From NCBI GenBank assembly GCA_036794395.1, contig DAIRGS010000095.1, positions 1 through 23,116 on the forward strand: 23,116 nucleotides of DNA. Reading direction: 5' to 3'. The notes beneath the pieces were generated by a model. It saw only the letters and a program-made list of their open reading frames with translations. It searched no databases and had not been told where the DNA came from. The position numbers and the translations under genes were made by a program. This document shows positions 1-7,928 of this stretch, piece by piece (the first letter of the stretch is position 1; every line of letters begins with the position of its first letter). The stretch is from DASXMX01 sp036794395. GTDB taxonomy: Bacteria > Planctomycetota > Phycisphaerae > Tepidisphaerales > Tepidisphaeraceae.

Positions 1-31
1 GAACCCGTCGCTGGGAATCATCCCCCTTGAC

Positions 32-51
32 CATGGGCTAGGAAGCCCATG
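32..51. repeat. Short perfect hairpin downstream of the first gene
   Basis: CATGGGCT at 32-39 and AGCCCATG at 44-51 form a perfect 8-bp stem with a 4-nt loop. It lies 29 bp past the stop of the minus-strand gene ending at 80. There is no T-run on either strand, so it is not a classical intrinsic terminator. It could still stop or protect a transcript, or be a copy of a dispersed palindrome resembling the arm at 7440-7461. Confidence 0.5.
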
Positions 52-79
52 CCACAAGAAAGCGCGGAATCGCGCACGA

Positions 80-520
80 TCATTTTAGATTCCGTCGGAG
101 TCGTTGTGCAGAAGATCCTGCAAATTCATGAATGACGTCAATCAAACCAACAATATTCTGATTGAAATCCTGCAGTTCCTCGGCCGGTATCCAGTATTCA
201 AGTGCATCCGAAGTACCAACCTTCTGCACTTGAAACCGTGCCAGATATTCCACGTCAACTTCGAATCGAGTTACGTAACCCACAAATCCGGACGCCGCGT
301 CTTTGGTGTTCCAATCCCGCGCTATCTGAATCGCATACTGCTCGGTTAGTACTGGATAGAAGATCGGCTGATGATCCAGTCGCGGCGGAAATGCGCGGGA
401 TCCGCTGGCGCGGATCAAGTCCAGCTCTTTTTGGCCGACAGGGCGATAAAGCGTCAAGGTCTTCACGCGCAGAATTCTACGCGTTCGGCCACTAACACGT
501 ATGTGCTCGTGCCCATACAT
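80..520 (-). CDS. ADP-ribosylation/crystallin J1-like small protein
   Basis: A protein of about 146 aa whose core matches what I remember of small bacterial proteins annotated as ADP-ribosylation/crystallin J1. The recognisable parts are TLTLYRPVGQKELDLI, AFPPRL..QPIFYPVL, YAIQIARDWN, GFVGYVTRFEV and EYWIPAEELQDFNQNIVG. The biochemical role of this family is not established, and the name is inherited from a distant relation to ADP-ribosylglycohydrolases. No signal peptide or membrane segment is seen. The start is uncertain: GTG at 532, ATG at 520 (used here) and GTG at 466 are in frame, and family similarity begins right after the 466 start (VKTLTLYRP). None has a clear Shine-Dalgarno sequence. 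It follows the exported-protein gene on the same strand closely, so the two may be co-transcribed. Confidence 0.72.
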   Translation of the reverse strand: MYGHEHIRVSGRTRRILRVKTLTLYRPVGQKELDLIRASGSRAFPPRLDHQPIFYPVLTEQYAIQIARDWNTKDAASGFVGYVTRFEVDVEYLARFQVQKVGTSDALEYWIPAEELQDFNQNIVGLIDVIHEFAGSSAQRLRRNLK

Positions 521-540
521 TGATCCATGCACTCGCGCGT

Positions 541-1386
541 CTACTTCCGATTCACCTGCTCTGGAAAATCTCTCTCATACCGCTCAATCAATTGCCGAAC
601 ATCCCCTTTTACCAGGTAAATCTTCCCGCGAATCTTCTTCGTCTCCCCGGCCTTCAATCCGCCAATTCGGAAATCCGAATGCAGGCATGATGCCACGCCT
701 TGGAATAATTCCTGGTAAGGCTCCCACGCCGTCGCGAAGATCGTTTTCTCATCAGCCGAGTAGCATCCGATCAGCCCGCTGGTGGGGGTCGCGGCGTTCA
801 GCGGTCGCGGGTTTACGTCGTCCGGGCCCACGCCGGGTGCGGCCCATACCTGGCCGGGGGTGTACATCGCCTGCGTCGCCCAATTTGGCGTTGGCATTCG
901 GGTGAGCTTCCCATCCAGAAAAACAAAACACTTCGGCAAATAGTTCGTCCCAGCCTGATCGGCGTTTCCGGTAAACGGCCCCACGCGTACGCAGGGCTGC
1001 GCCCACACAGCCTCCGATGATTTTGATGTCGGGTTGGTAGCCGTCACCGCGAAAGTCACGCTGTCCGCGTCGGCTGTGATCTCATGTCGAACGATCACAC
1101 CATCGGCCAGCGTGTCTTCCACCATCAGCTTTTGTCCGCCGGTAGGGCTTTCGACCAAACGCGCTTTGTGCGGAATGACCGTCTTGTCCCACGCCCGGCC
1201 ATGCGATCCTGCCCGGCAATACGCCTCCAGGTAGTGAACCCGAATTTCAGTCGATCCCAGCCTCGATCCGCGGATCGTCAGCCAATCGTCTTTCCAGGAA
1301 ATGCTTAGCGGCACTTCCGCCGCCTGAACGCACGTTATCGTCAGCAATATCGACGCGGCTAGCCAAGTGAGAGTAAGTCTGCGCAT
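541..1386 (-). CDS. Exported protein of unknown function
   Basis: A 281-aa protein with a clear signal peptide: MRRLTLTWLAASILL..., likely cut after VQA near residue 22. The rest is soluble and beta-rich in appearance, with no membrane segment and no catalytic motif I can name. Conserved-looking stretches are IRVHYLEAYCRAGSHGRAWD, TVIPHKARLVE, VWAQPCVRVGPF and FATAWEPYQELFQGV. I recognise it only as a type common in planctomycetes with a predicted extracytoplasmic location, possibly acting on or binding carbohydrate (inference). The ATG at 1386 is supported by GAGGG six bases upstream. The gene is divergent from the small ORF at 1492, with 105 bp between the starts, and sits directly upstream of the crystallin J1-like gene. 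Confidence 0.75.
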   Translation of the reverse strand: MRRLTLTWLAASILLTITCVQAAEVPLSISWKDDWLTIRGSRLGSTEIRVHYLEAYCRAGSHGRAWDKTVIPHKARLVESPTGGQKLMVEDTLADGVIVRHEITADADSVTFAVTATNPTSKSSEAVWAQPCVRVGPFTGNADQAGTNYLPKCFVFLDGKLTRMPTPNWATQAMYTPGQVWAAPGVGPDDVNPRPLNAATPTSGLIGCYSADEKTIFATAWEPYQELFQGVASCLHSDFRIGGLKAGETKKIRGKIYLVKGDVRQLIERYERDFPEQVNRK

Positions 1387-1491
1387 GTTTTGCCCTCAGA
1401 TGGATTTACTCAAAATGCTTCAGCCATGTTTTCGTAAATGGCATCCGATTTGTTTCGGAAAGGATCAGGAATCATCGAAAAGGAGTTTACC

Positions 1492-1713
1492 ATGGACAGT
1501 TGGAATGAAATCACCCCTGACCCCGACGTCCGCGAACTGGCCAATATGGCTGGGCAGGGTGCTGATGCAAAGATAAATCCCGACCTGCCCTCCGATCCGC
1601 TTCATAAACCCGCATCGCCGGATGATTACAAGATGAACCAGCTCGATGCGGGCGATTTGATGGATGATCTAACAGGCTCGTTCGACGATGAGATTGGTCC
1701 TCCGCGAAAATGA
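1492..1713 (+). CDS. Small acidic protein of unknown function
   Basis: A 73-aa acidic, hydrophilic protein (MDSWNEITPDPDVREL..., ending DDEIGPPRK) rich in Asp and Pro. There are no cysteines, no membrane segment and no signal peptide, and it probably has little fixed structure. An in-frame start at 1438 exists, but ATG 1492 is preferred because a strong Shine-Dalgarno AAAAGGAG (ending at 1485) sits six bases upstream. That is one of the clearest ribosome binding sites in the window and the main evidence that the ORF is real. It converges with the SprT-like gene, ending 12 bp from that stop. I do not recognise the family. Confidence 0.65.
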   Translation: MDSWNEITPDPDVRELANMAGQGADAKINPDLPSDPLHKPASPDDYKMNQLDAGDLMDDLTGSFDDEIGPPRK

Positions 1714-1724
1714 GCGGCGATGAC

Positions 1725-2177
1725 TCAATCGAGCACCGCCACGCGCTCCTGATAGATTAATGGCTTGAGGCACCGTCTGCAGACATACCGACTGTTGGTC
1801 AATCGACGCCGATCGACCCACCATTGGCAAGCCTGGCATCCCAACCGGTATTTCGGCGCCGCTGCGACGGGCGATCGGACGTGCTTATCGCTGTAGCACC
1901 GAACCGGCTTGGCTCCAATCTCCGCGCATTTCCGCTTCCACTTTGCCCCATGCCCATCGCCGGGCGTCAGGGCATGTGCAATTTCGTGAAGCAACGTGTC
2001 CCGTACCTGATCAGGGGTGTTCAGCAAAACCAGCCATCTCGAGAGGCTAATTGCCTTCGCCCTATATCGGCAGCAGCCAAAACGGCGTCGGGCATGATCA
2101 AAGCGAAAGGTCCAACCCCACAATCCATGTAATCCCATCAGTTGAACGGCCATCGCTTTGGCATCATCCAGGTGCAA
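1725..2177 (-). CDS. SprT-like zinc metalloprotease-type protein
   Basis: A SprT/Spartan-like domain. The metal-binding motif HEIAH (H64, E65, H68) is followed by GDGHGAKW with the third histidine (H76). The preceding segment (AMAVQLMGLHGLWGWTFRFD, then CRYRAKAISLSRWLVLLN) is typical of the family. A C-terminal zinc ribbon has Cys pairs at 114/117 and 133/136. Eukaryotic Spartan cleaves DNA-protein crosslinks; the bacterial role is less clear. The frame is open to a TTG at 2246. I chose TTG 2177 because GGAGG lies five bases upstream and because a minus-strand terminator at 2258-2297 leaves no promoter space for the 2246 start. An ATG at 2153 is also possible. If 2246 is right, the protein has 173 aa. 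Confidence 0.82.
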   Translation of the reverse strand: MHLDDAKAMAVQLMGLHGLWGWTFRFDHARRRFGCCRYRAKAISLSRWLVLLNTPDQVRDTLLHEIAHALTPGDGHGAKWKRKCAEIGAKPVRCYSDKHVRSPVAAAPKYRLGCQACQWWVDRRRLTNSRYVCRRCLKPLIYQERVAVLD

Positions 2178-2257
2178 CTCATCCTCCGGGCAGTTGGTGC
2201 GATAACCGAACGTAACATACGGCCCTGCCCGAGTGAAGGATTTCAACGGAGGAAGTT

Positions 2258-2297
2258 AAAAAGATGGCCCGCCCCTATTTGGGCAGGGTGGGCCATC
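2258..2297 (-). terminator. Rho-independent terminator on the minus strand
   Basis: GATGGCCC at 2263-2270 pairs with GGGCCATC at 2290-2297, and the stem extends to 12 bp per arm with one mismatch. Read on the minus strand, the hairpin is followed directly by five T (2262-2258). It would end a minus-strand transcript starting to the right, such as one carrying the tiny ORF at 2316-2408, and would insulate the SprT-like gene. Confidence 0.7.
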
Positions 2298-2315
2298 GCC
2301 GGAGTCGATCGATAA

Positions 2316-2408
2316 TCAGTCACAATCGCGGTCGTATTTGTCATGCCCCGCAACTTTCAAAATCTTGTTGTAGATGCCATGAATGAGGAAAACCTGTGCC
2401 CACATCAT
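2316..2408 (-). CDS. Possible 30-aa small protein or short RNA
   Basis: A minus-strand ORF begins with two ATG codons (2408 and 2405) and encodes MMWAQVFLIHGIYNKILKVA followed by GHDKYDRDCD. It has a short amphipathic or hydrophobic N-terminal half and a charged end. No Shine-Dalgarno is seen, and upstream in-frame codons lack a start before a stop. The reason to list it is position: it ends 18 bp before a good minus-strand terminator (2258-2297), so a short transcript is likely here. The product could equally be a non-coding RNA. Confidence 0.3.
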   Translation of the reverse strand: MMWAQVFLIHGIYNKILKVAGHDKYDRDCD

Positions 2409-2505
2409 GACGAACTGAGTGCCGCTCGTCGCGCAACAATTGCATCCACTTCAGTTTTCCGGGTTTTTGTTGCCGGGTAGCCCTGCCGAAGGTAAATTAG
2501 TAGTC

Positions 2506-2889
2506 ATGAGCAACAGGAGGCCGCCGCCGCGTCCGGATTTGTCGCTCGGGTGGGTCACGGCTTTTCTTTGGCCAGTGCCGATATTCTTCCTGCTCTTCCT
2601 TCTTCGGGCATTGATCGAAAACTCATCGGCGTTGTTGTTAGGTACCTGCTTCGTATTCCTGGCGGGTTTGGCTGTGATTGTGGAAGGGGTTCACATCCTG
2701 TTTAAGTGGATATCAGGGGCGCGCAGAGGCGCGTATGACTGCCCTATGTGCGGCCATGACATCTGCCGGACTCCCCACCGTTGCCCACAATGCGGAACCC
2801 GACTCATCTGGGGCCATTTACCTGGGCCGCGAGATCGCAATCTTCAGCTTGTTGCTTCCTCCGAACATCGACCGCATTTGGCGGTATGA
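2506..2889 (+). CDS. Membrane protein with C-terminal zinc ribbon
   Basis: A 127-aa protein with two hydrophobic helices (about residues 17-36 and 43-66), followed by a cytoplasmic-type zinc ribbon with CPMC (C79, C82), C87 and CPQC (C93, C96). The frame is open from 2419, but ATG 2506 gives a normal N-terminus (MSNRRPPPRPD) without the odd upstream stretch. The stop overlaps the start of the next gene as ATGA (2886-2889), so the large PSCyt protein is probably translated by coupling to this one. I do not recognise a named family. Related two-helix zinc-ribbon proteins are common planctomycete hypotheticals. It may be a membrane partner of the cytochrome-type operon (inference). Confidence 0.72.
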   Translation: MSNRRPPPRPDLSLGWVTAFLWPVPIFFLLFLLRALIENSSALLLGTCFVFLAGLAVIVEGVHILFKWISGARRGAYDCPMCGHDICRTPHRCPQCGTRLIWGHLPGPRDRNLQLVASSEHRPHLAV

Positions 2890-5800
2890 TCGTGGGAGTG
2901 ACTCGTTCCCGGCCAACCCCGCGCACACAACCCCTCGCTACCGCCACTGCCGCGCTCATTGCGATGATCTTTTGCTGGCCCCAGCTCGCCCAAGCCGCCG
3001 ACTTCAATCGCGACATCCGGCCTATCTTGGCGTCCAACTGCCTTAAATGCCATGGGATCGACGAATCAGCTCGTAAATCCAAGCTGCGCCTCGACCTTCG
3101 CACCACCGCGCTCGCCCCCGCCAAATCTGGCAAACCTGCAATCGTCCCAACCAAACCGACCGAAAGTGAATTGGTTCGTCGGGTCACGTCATCCGACCCC
3201 GACGAAGTGATGCCCCCGTCCGCCACGCACGTAACACTCACAGATATTCAGAAATCACTTCTGAAAGAATGGGTGACCCAGGGCGCACCCTACGATGCCC
3301 ACTGGGCCTTCACCGCGCCCAGGCAACTGGAGCCGCCCGCGGTCAAACAATCGGACTGGCCAGTCAATCCGATCGACCGTTTCACACTCGCCAAGATTGA
3401 AGCCGCCGGCCTTAAGCCATCGCCCGAAGCCGATCGGTACACGCTCATTCGACGGTTGTATCTCGATCTGATCGGCCTCCCGCCAACGCCCAAGGAGGCC
3501 GACGAATTCGCCAAAAATATCTTGCCCAATGCGTATGAGTCGCTGGTTAACCAGCTCCTTGCCGACCCGCGTTACGGCGAGCGCTGGGCGCGCCGCTGGC
3601 TCGATCTGGCCCGCTATGCCGACACCAACGGCTTCGAAAAGGACCGCCCCCGCACCATCTGGCCCTATCGTGATTGGGTCATCAACGCGTTCAATTCCGA
3701 CATGCCGTTCGATCGGTTCACCGTCGAGCAGATCGCCGGCGACATGCTCCCCAATTCGACGCCCTCACAGAAAATCGCCACGGGTTTTCATCGCAATACG
3801 ATGCTCAATGAAGAAGGCGGCGTCGATCCGCTGGAGTATCGGTTTTACTCCTCAATCGATCGCATCAACACCACCGGCACCGCGTGGCTCGGCCTCACCG
3901 TTGGCTGCGCCCAATGCCACACTCACAAGTACGATCCCATCACCCAAACTGAGTATTACCGCCTCCTCAGTTTTCTGAACAACGCCGACGAGCCCCGGCT
4001 CGAGATCCCGGACGCGGGTATCGATTCGTCCCGTCGCGACACCCAATCCAAAATCGCCAGGCTCACCGCCGCACTTCCCGATAAATTCCCCGGCGGCGCC
4101 TCCGCCCTCGCCCAAGCGTTCGACGACTGGGAAAACCACGCGTCCGCCCGCGCGATCCACTGGACCGTCCTCACTCCCACAAAGCTCGAAAGCAGCAAGC
4201 CCTATCTCACGCCCCTCCCCGATGGCTCAATCCTGGCCGGTGGAGACATCACCAAAAGCGTCACTTACGATTTGTCATTCAAACCGCCGCCAGCTCCCAT
4301 CACCGCCATTCGCATTGAAGCATTAACCGATGACAGCCTGCCCGGACACGGCCCCGGTCTGGCGTTCTACGAGCTGGAGTTTGGCGATTTCTTTCTGAGC
4401 GAAATCAAAGCCGCTTCGGACGGACAAGCCCTCAAATTCTCGGATGCTTCCCAAACATTTGGCTCGCCGGCCAAAGACGCAATCGATGGCGACCCTCAAA
4501 CCGGCTGGAAAGTCACCGGCGGAACCGGCGCGCCGCATGTGGCTGTGTTTTCATTGAGTGAGCCTTCCACTCCATCGAGTGATCTTTCGATCCACATGCT
4601 CTTCGAGCGCTACGCCGCGGCCCCGCTTGGGCGTTTTCGAATCTCCGTCACAACCGATTCCCAAGCCATAAAACCAAGCGCGCTTCCGCCCGACCTCGAA
4701 TCCATTCTTCTCACCCCACCCGCTAACCGCACAGCCGACCAGCGGCGTCAGCTCTTCGACTATTTTCTGAGCGCGTCTCCCGCCCTTGCATCCGCTCGTA
4801 AACCAATCGATGCCCTCCGTTCCGCGCTCCCGGCCCCACTTGCGACGCTGGTCATGCGCGAGCGCCCGCTCGATCATCCCCGTGAAACCAACGTTCACCA
4901 CCGCGGCGAATACCTCTCTGCCACCGATCGCGTCGAGCCAGGCATTCCCGCTTTCCTCCCGCAGCTTCCGCCTGGCGCGACCGCCGATCGCCTTACATTC
5001 GCTCGCTGGCTCGTCTCGCAATCCAATCCCCTGACGGCTCGCGTGCAAGTCAATCGCCAATGGGCGGCGTTCTTCGGCAGGGGGATCGTGCGAACCATTG
5101 GCGATTTTGGTTATCAGGGCGAGATGCCTTCCAACCAGGAGTTGCTTGATTGGTTGGCCGTCGAGTTTATGAAGGAAGGGTGGTCATTCAAAAGGCTGGA
5201 TCGCCTGATTGTGACCAGCGCAACCTATAAGCAATCGTCGCGCGTGACCTCCGAGCTTCTCGCCCGCGATCCGGACAACTCGCTCCTCGCGCGCGGCCCG
5301 CGTTTCCGCATGGACGCCGAGCTGCTTCGTGACTCCGCCCTGGCCGCCTCCGGGTTGCTTTCCAACAAGATAGGCGGTCCCAGCGTCTTCCCACCGCAGC
5401 CCGCTTCCATCACAACCGAAGGCGCATACGGCGCGCTCAAGTGGAACGTCAGCAAGGGCGAAGACCGCCACCGCCGCAGTCTCTATACATTCTCAAAGCG
5501 CACCGCCCCGTTCGCACTGTACAACACCTTCGACGGGCCCACTGGCGAAGTGTGCATCGCACGCCGGGATGTTTCCAACAGCCCGCTCCAGGCGCTGTCG
5601 CTTCTAAACGACACCGTCTTTATCGAGCCGGCTCAGGCGCTGGGCTCACAACTGGCTGGATCAGACCAATCCGATTCCGCCAGAGCCGGGGAACTGTTCA
5701 GCCGGCTGATCGTCCGTCCGCCCGATCCTCAGGAACTCTCGATGCTTGTTGAATTCGCCGGCAAAGAACGAGCGCGGTTCGAATCCCAGGCGTCCAACGC

Positions 5801-5906
5801 CGCTAAAGTGGCCGGCGGCAATTCCGAGAATGCAGTCGAACGTGCCACCTGGACGGCCGTCGCCCGCGCCATCATGAACCTCGACGAATCCGTGACCAAG
5901 GACTGA
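2886..5906 (+). CDS. PSCyt1-PSCyt2-PSD1 (DUF1549/DUF1553) exported protein
   Basis: A 1006-aa planctomycete-type protein. A signal peptide ends near AQA (residue 38). The PSCyt1 cytochrome c-like domain has CLKCH at 52-56 and a possible axial Met in EVMPP (109). PSCyt2/DUF1549 begins near residue 155 (PVNPIDRFTLAKIEAAGLKP, then the RRLYLDLIGLPPTP and ERWARRWLDLARYADTNG segments) and contains a second CAQCH. A beta-rich linker follows. PSD1/DUF1553 covers roughly 690-960 (LTFARWLVSQSNPLTARVQV, GDFGYQGEMPSNQELLDWLA, RRSLYTFSKRT). These proteins are exported and thought to act in redox or polymer breakdown, but the reaction is unproven. ATG 2886 overlaps the previous stop (ATGA), and the signal peptide fits this start rather than the longer open frame. 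DUF1501 follows after one base. Confidence 0.95.
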   Translation: MIVGVTRSRPTPRTQPLATATAALIAMIFCWPQLAQAADFNRDIRPILASNCLKCHGIDESARKSKLRLDLRTTALAPAKSGKPAIVPTKPTESELVRRVTSSDPDEVMPPSATHVTLTDIQKSLLKEWVTQGAPYDAHWAFTAPRQLEPPAVKQSDWPVNPIDRFTLAKIEAAGLKPSPEADRYTLIRRLYLDLIGLPPTPKEADEFAKNILPNAYESLVNQLLADPRYGERWARRWLDLARYADTNGFEKDRPRTIWPYRDWVINAFNSDMPFDRFTVEQIAGDMLPNSTPSQKIATGFHRNTMLNEEGGVDPLEYRFYSSIDRINTTGTAWLGLTVGCAQCHTHKYDPITQTEYYRLLSFLNNADEPRLEIPDAGIDSSRRDTQSKIARLTAALPDKFPGGASALAQAFDDWENHASARAIHWTVLTPTKLESSKPYLTPLPDGSILAGGDITKSVTYDLSFKPPPAPITAIRIEALTDDSLPGHGPGLAFYELEFGDFFLSEIKAASDGQALKFSDASQTFGSPAKDAIDGDPQTGWKVTGGTGAPHVAVFSLSEPSTPSSDLSIHMLFERYAAAPLGRFRISVTTDSQAIKPSALPPDLESILLTPPANRTADQRRQLFDYFLSASPALASARKPIDALRSALPAPLATLVMRERPLDHPRETNVHHRGEYLSATDRVEPGIPAFLPQLPPGATADRLTFARWLVSQSNPLTARVQVNRQWAAFFGRGIVRTIGDFGYQGEMPSNQELLDWLAVEFMKEGWSFKRLDRLIVTSATYKQSSRVTSELLARDPDNSLLARGPRFRMDAELLRDSALAASGLLSNKIGGPSVFPPQPASITTEGAYGALKWNVSKGEDRHRRSLYTFSKRTAPFALYNTFDGPTGEVCIARRDVSNSPLQALSLLNDTVFIEPAQALGSQLAGSDQSDSARAGELFSRLIVRPPDPQELSMLVEFAGKERARFESQASNAAKVAGGNSENAVERATWTAVARAIMNLDESVTKD

Positions 5907-5907
5907 A

Positions 5908-7356
5908 ATGAACCCGCTTCAACGACATTGCCTGGGCATCACCCGCCGACACTTCTTCCGCGAGTGCGGCGTCGGTGTCGGCAAAATGGCCCTCGCCTCA
6001 ATCCTCGCCGAGGCCGCGGCAAAAACTGCCAGCGCCTCGGCGGCGTCGGCCCCGATTGATCCGATGCTGCCGCGCCCCAGTCATTTCCCCGCGAAGGCCA
6101 AGCGCGTTATTCACCTGTTTATGGCCGGCGCGCCCAGTCAACTGGATTTGTTCGACTACAAACCCGATCTGGCCAAACTCGAAGGCCAGCCTCTTCCTCC
6201 ATCTGTGATTGCCGGCCAGCGCTACGCCTTCATCCGGCCTGATGCCGCGGTGCTTGGCCCGCGATTCAAGTTCGCACGTCATGGCCAGTGCGGCGCGGAA
6301 ATCTCTGAAATGCTCCCGCATCTGGCGGGGATTGTCGATGACATCTGTCTGATTAAGAGCGTTCACACCGATCAATTCAATCACGCCCCCGCGCAGATCC
6401 TTTTCAATACCGGCTTCCAGCAACCCGGCCGCCCCAGCCTAGGCTCGTGGCTCACGTATGGCTTGGGTGCGGAGACTCAAAATCTTCCCGCGTTCGTCGT
6501 CATGTCGACCGGTGCAGGTATATCAGGTGGTGCTGCCAACTGGTCGAGCGGCTTCCTCCCCAGCTTGTATTCCGGCGTCCGATTCCGCAATCAGGGCGAT
6601 GCCATCCTCGATGTGTCCAGCCCCGATGGAATCGACCCCTCGCTCCAGCGCGATACATTCGATCTGTTGGCCAACATGAACCGCCGTCGCCTGGATGCGG
6701 TTGGCGATCCCGAAATCGCAACGCGAATCAGTCAGTACGAAATGGCCTTCCGCCTGCAAAGCTCCGCCCCCGAGTTGATGGATCTCAAGAGTGAATCAAA
6801 AGCCACTCTCGACATGTACGGCTGCGATCCCGCCAAGCCCTCATTCGCCCGCGCGGCTTTGCTCGCCCGCCGCATGATCGAACGCGGCGTGCGCTTTGTG
6901 AACATCTATCACGAAGGATGGGACGCTCACTCCGATGTCGTCGGAAATCACAAATTACATTGCAAGGAGACCGACCAAGCCTCAGCCGCCCTCGTCAAAG
7001 ACCTCAAACAACGCGGCCTACTCGACGATACGCTGGTCATCTGGGGCGGCGAATTTGGCCGAACCCCCATGGTCGAGAATAACCCCGTCCTCAAGCGCAG
7101 CCTTGGCCGCGATCATCACCCCACGGCGTTCACCGTCTGGATGGCCGGCGGGGGGGTCAAACCCGGCCTCACTTACGGCGCGACCGACGACCTGGGCTTC
7201 CACATCGCCCAAAACCCCGTCCATATCTACGACCTTCAGGCCACCATCCTCCGCCTGCTCGGCTTCGATCACGAACGCCTTACCTACCGCTTCCAGGGCC
7301 GCGACTTTCGCCTGACCGACGTACACGGCAGCGTCATCACCCCGCTCATCGCCTGA
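5908..7356 (+). CDS. DUF1501 family exported protein
   Basis: A 482-aa DUF1501 protein, distantly related to the sulfatase/alkaline phosphatase fold. The N-terminus ITRRHFFRECGVGVGKMALAS has the twin-arginine (R13 R14) and hydrophobic pattern of a Tat signal. Family stretches are VIHLFMAGAPSQLDLFDYKP, HTDQFNHAPAQI, RPSLGSWLTYGLGAETQNLP, VRFVNIYHEGWDAH and DDTLVIWGGEFGRTP. These proteins are almost always encoded beside PSCyt/PSD1 proteins, as here, where the gap is one base, so the pair is probably translated together and works outside the cytoplasmic membrane. The substrate is unknown. The 3' side is followed by the palindrome arm and transposon, so transcription probably stops there. Confidence 0.95.
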   Translation: MNPLQRHCLGITRRHFFRECGVGVGKMALASILAEAAAKTASASAASAPIDPMLPRPSHFPAKAKRVIHLFMAGAPSQLDLFDYKPDLAKLEGQPLPPSVIAGQRYAFIRPDAAVLGPRFKFARHGQCGAEISEMLPHLAGIVDDICLIKSVHTDQFNHAPAQILFNTGFQQPGRPSLGSWLTYGLGAETQNLPAFVVMSTGAGISGGAANWSSGFLPSLYSGVRFRNQGDAILDVSSPDGIDPSLQRDTFDLLANMNRRRLDAVGDPEIATRISQYEMAFRLQSSAPELMDLKSESKATLDMYGCDPAKPSFARAALLARRMIERGVRFVNIYHEGWDAHSDVVGNHKLHCKETDQASAALVKDLKQRGLLDDTLVIWGGEFGRTPMVENNPVLKRSLGRDHHPTAFTVWMAGGGVKPGLTYGATDDLGFHIAQNPVHIYDLQATILRLLGFDHERLTYRFQGRDFRLTDVHGSVITPLIA

Positions 7357-7439
7357 AGGCTAATGACCGATCAAAGGCGGAGGCGAATAAAGTCTCTACC
7401 TGCCCACGAAAATCTCGCTATATCTTTCGCGACGGAAGA

Positions 7440-7461
7440 TGGCGTGGTCGCTTCAGCGACC
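7440..7461. repeat. Left arm of a split palindrome (pre-insertion hairpin)
   Basis: This 22-nt segment (starts TGGCGTGG) is the reverse complement of 9763-9784 at 21 of 22 positions. It also contains its own small hairpin, GGTCGC-TTCA-GCGACC (7446-7461). It lies outside the transposon's target duplication, so before insertion the two arms were about 24 nt apart and formed one hairpin between convergent genes, probably a bidirectional transcription stop. Confidence 0.8.
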
Positions 7462-7469
7462 ATGTTTTA
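7462..7469. repeat. Target site duplication, left copy
   Basis: ATGTTTTA directly left of the left inverted repeat is identical to 9740-9747. Eight bases is the usual duplication length for the IS1595 family. Confidence 0.92.
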
Positions 7470-7491
7470 GGCAATAATATACTTGACTCAG
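7470..7491 (+). repeat. Left terminal inverted repeat of the IS1595 element
   Basis: It starts GGCAATAATATAC and ends ACTCAG. It is the reverse complement of 9718-9739 except for one base near the inner end (TTGACT here, TTTACT in the other arm when read inward). Confidence 0.92.
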
Positions 7492-7534
7492 TTGACGTTC
7501 ACGCACGGGTCTTCCGTAATCCAGTGTCGGCATG

Positions 7535-7693
7535 TCACTTCTTCTTTGGCGTCTTTCGTGGTGTCGGTTGCGGTCGCGGTGCTGCCGACTTCGGCAGGGC
7601 CGCTATTCGCCCGATTGCCGCACGGAACTTGTCAGCCGCGTTCGGACCTTCGTGGAAGTCTTGCGGGCCGGTGTGGGGGGTTGCTGCTGCCAT
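7535..7693 (-). CDS. Small basic passenger protein
   Basis: A 52-aa protein (MAAATPHTGPQDFHEGPNAA..., ending RKTPKKK). The N-terminal half, with FHEGPNAADKFRAAIGRIA, looks like one amphipathic helix; the C-terminal half is Pro/Lys/Arg-rich and probably flexible. An AGGA seven bases before ATG 7693 supports the start. It resembles small proteins of the pattern 'GP-A--RF---M-RI' that I recall next to PIN-domain toxin genes in planctomycetes and related bacteria; their role is unknown to me. Here it is the last gene of the transposon's passenger set, 25 bp after the PIN-like ORF and 43 bp inside the left inverted repeat. The family link is from memory and needs a search. Confidence 0.62.
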   Translation of the reverse strand: MAAATPHTGPQDFHEGPNAADKFRAAIGRIAALPKSAAPRPQPTPRKTPKKK

Positions 7694-7718
7694 TGAAGCA
7701 TCCTAGCAAAGCTGGCGT

Positions 7719-7928
7719 CTATTGTGTCGGGGGATTCATGAGAGGATTTTCAGCGTGCATCCGCATTTGGTGATACTCGGCCGGCGTCATTATCCGAAGT
7801 GGCGGACCGCCGGGATCGGCTTCGCGGATCATGGGAACAATGTACGTCATCTGCCCTGACGTCTTCTGGAGGCAATCAATTGCGACCATCGCGTCCCATG
7901 CGATCTTGTCAGGCGTCTTCGTCGTCAC
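7719..7928 (-). CDS. Truncated PIN-like passenger protein
   Basis: A 69-aa ORF starting GTG at 7928, overlapping the end of the upstream passenger gene by 20 bp. Residues 10-40 (IAWDAMVAIDCLQKTSGQM..., MIREADPG) resemble the first strand and helix of PIN-domain ribonuclease toxins, where the Asp of 'WD--V-I' is the first catalytic acid (D12 here). A full PIN domain has about 130 residues and three or four acidic residues. This one stops early, and the other two frames downstream hit stops quickly without PIN-like sequence, so it looks like a degraded or trimmed toxin. The overlap implies translational coupling with the 279-aa gene. The PIN assignment is an inference from a short stretch. Confidence 0.55.
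   Translation of the reverse strand: MTTKTPDKIAWDAMVAIDCLQKTSGQMTYIVPMIREADPGGPPLRIMTPAEYHQMRMHAENPLMNPPTQ

Noticed and set aside
2781..2885. Upstream extension of the PSCyt/PSD1 protein
   Set aside because: It overlaps the zinc-ribbon gene and would put 35 residues before a clean signal peptide; ATG 2886 fits better.
5776..5787. GGTTCGAATCCC, like a tRNA T-loop
   Set aside because: It lies inside the PSCyt/PSD1 gene, and no acceptor, D or anticodon arms can be formed around it.
7535..7928. Full-length PIN gene broken by one frameshift
   Set aside because: The other two frames after residue 40 reach stops soon and do not continue as PIN sequence, so a simple single-base error does not restore it.
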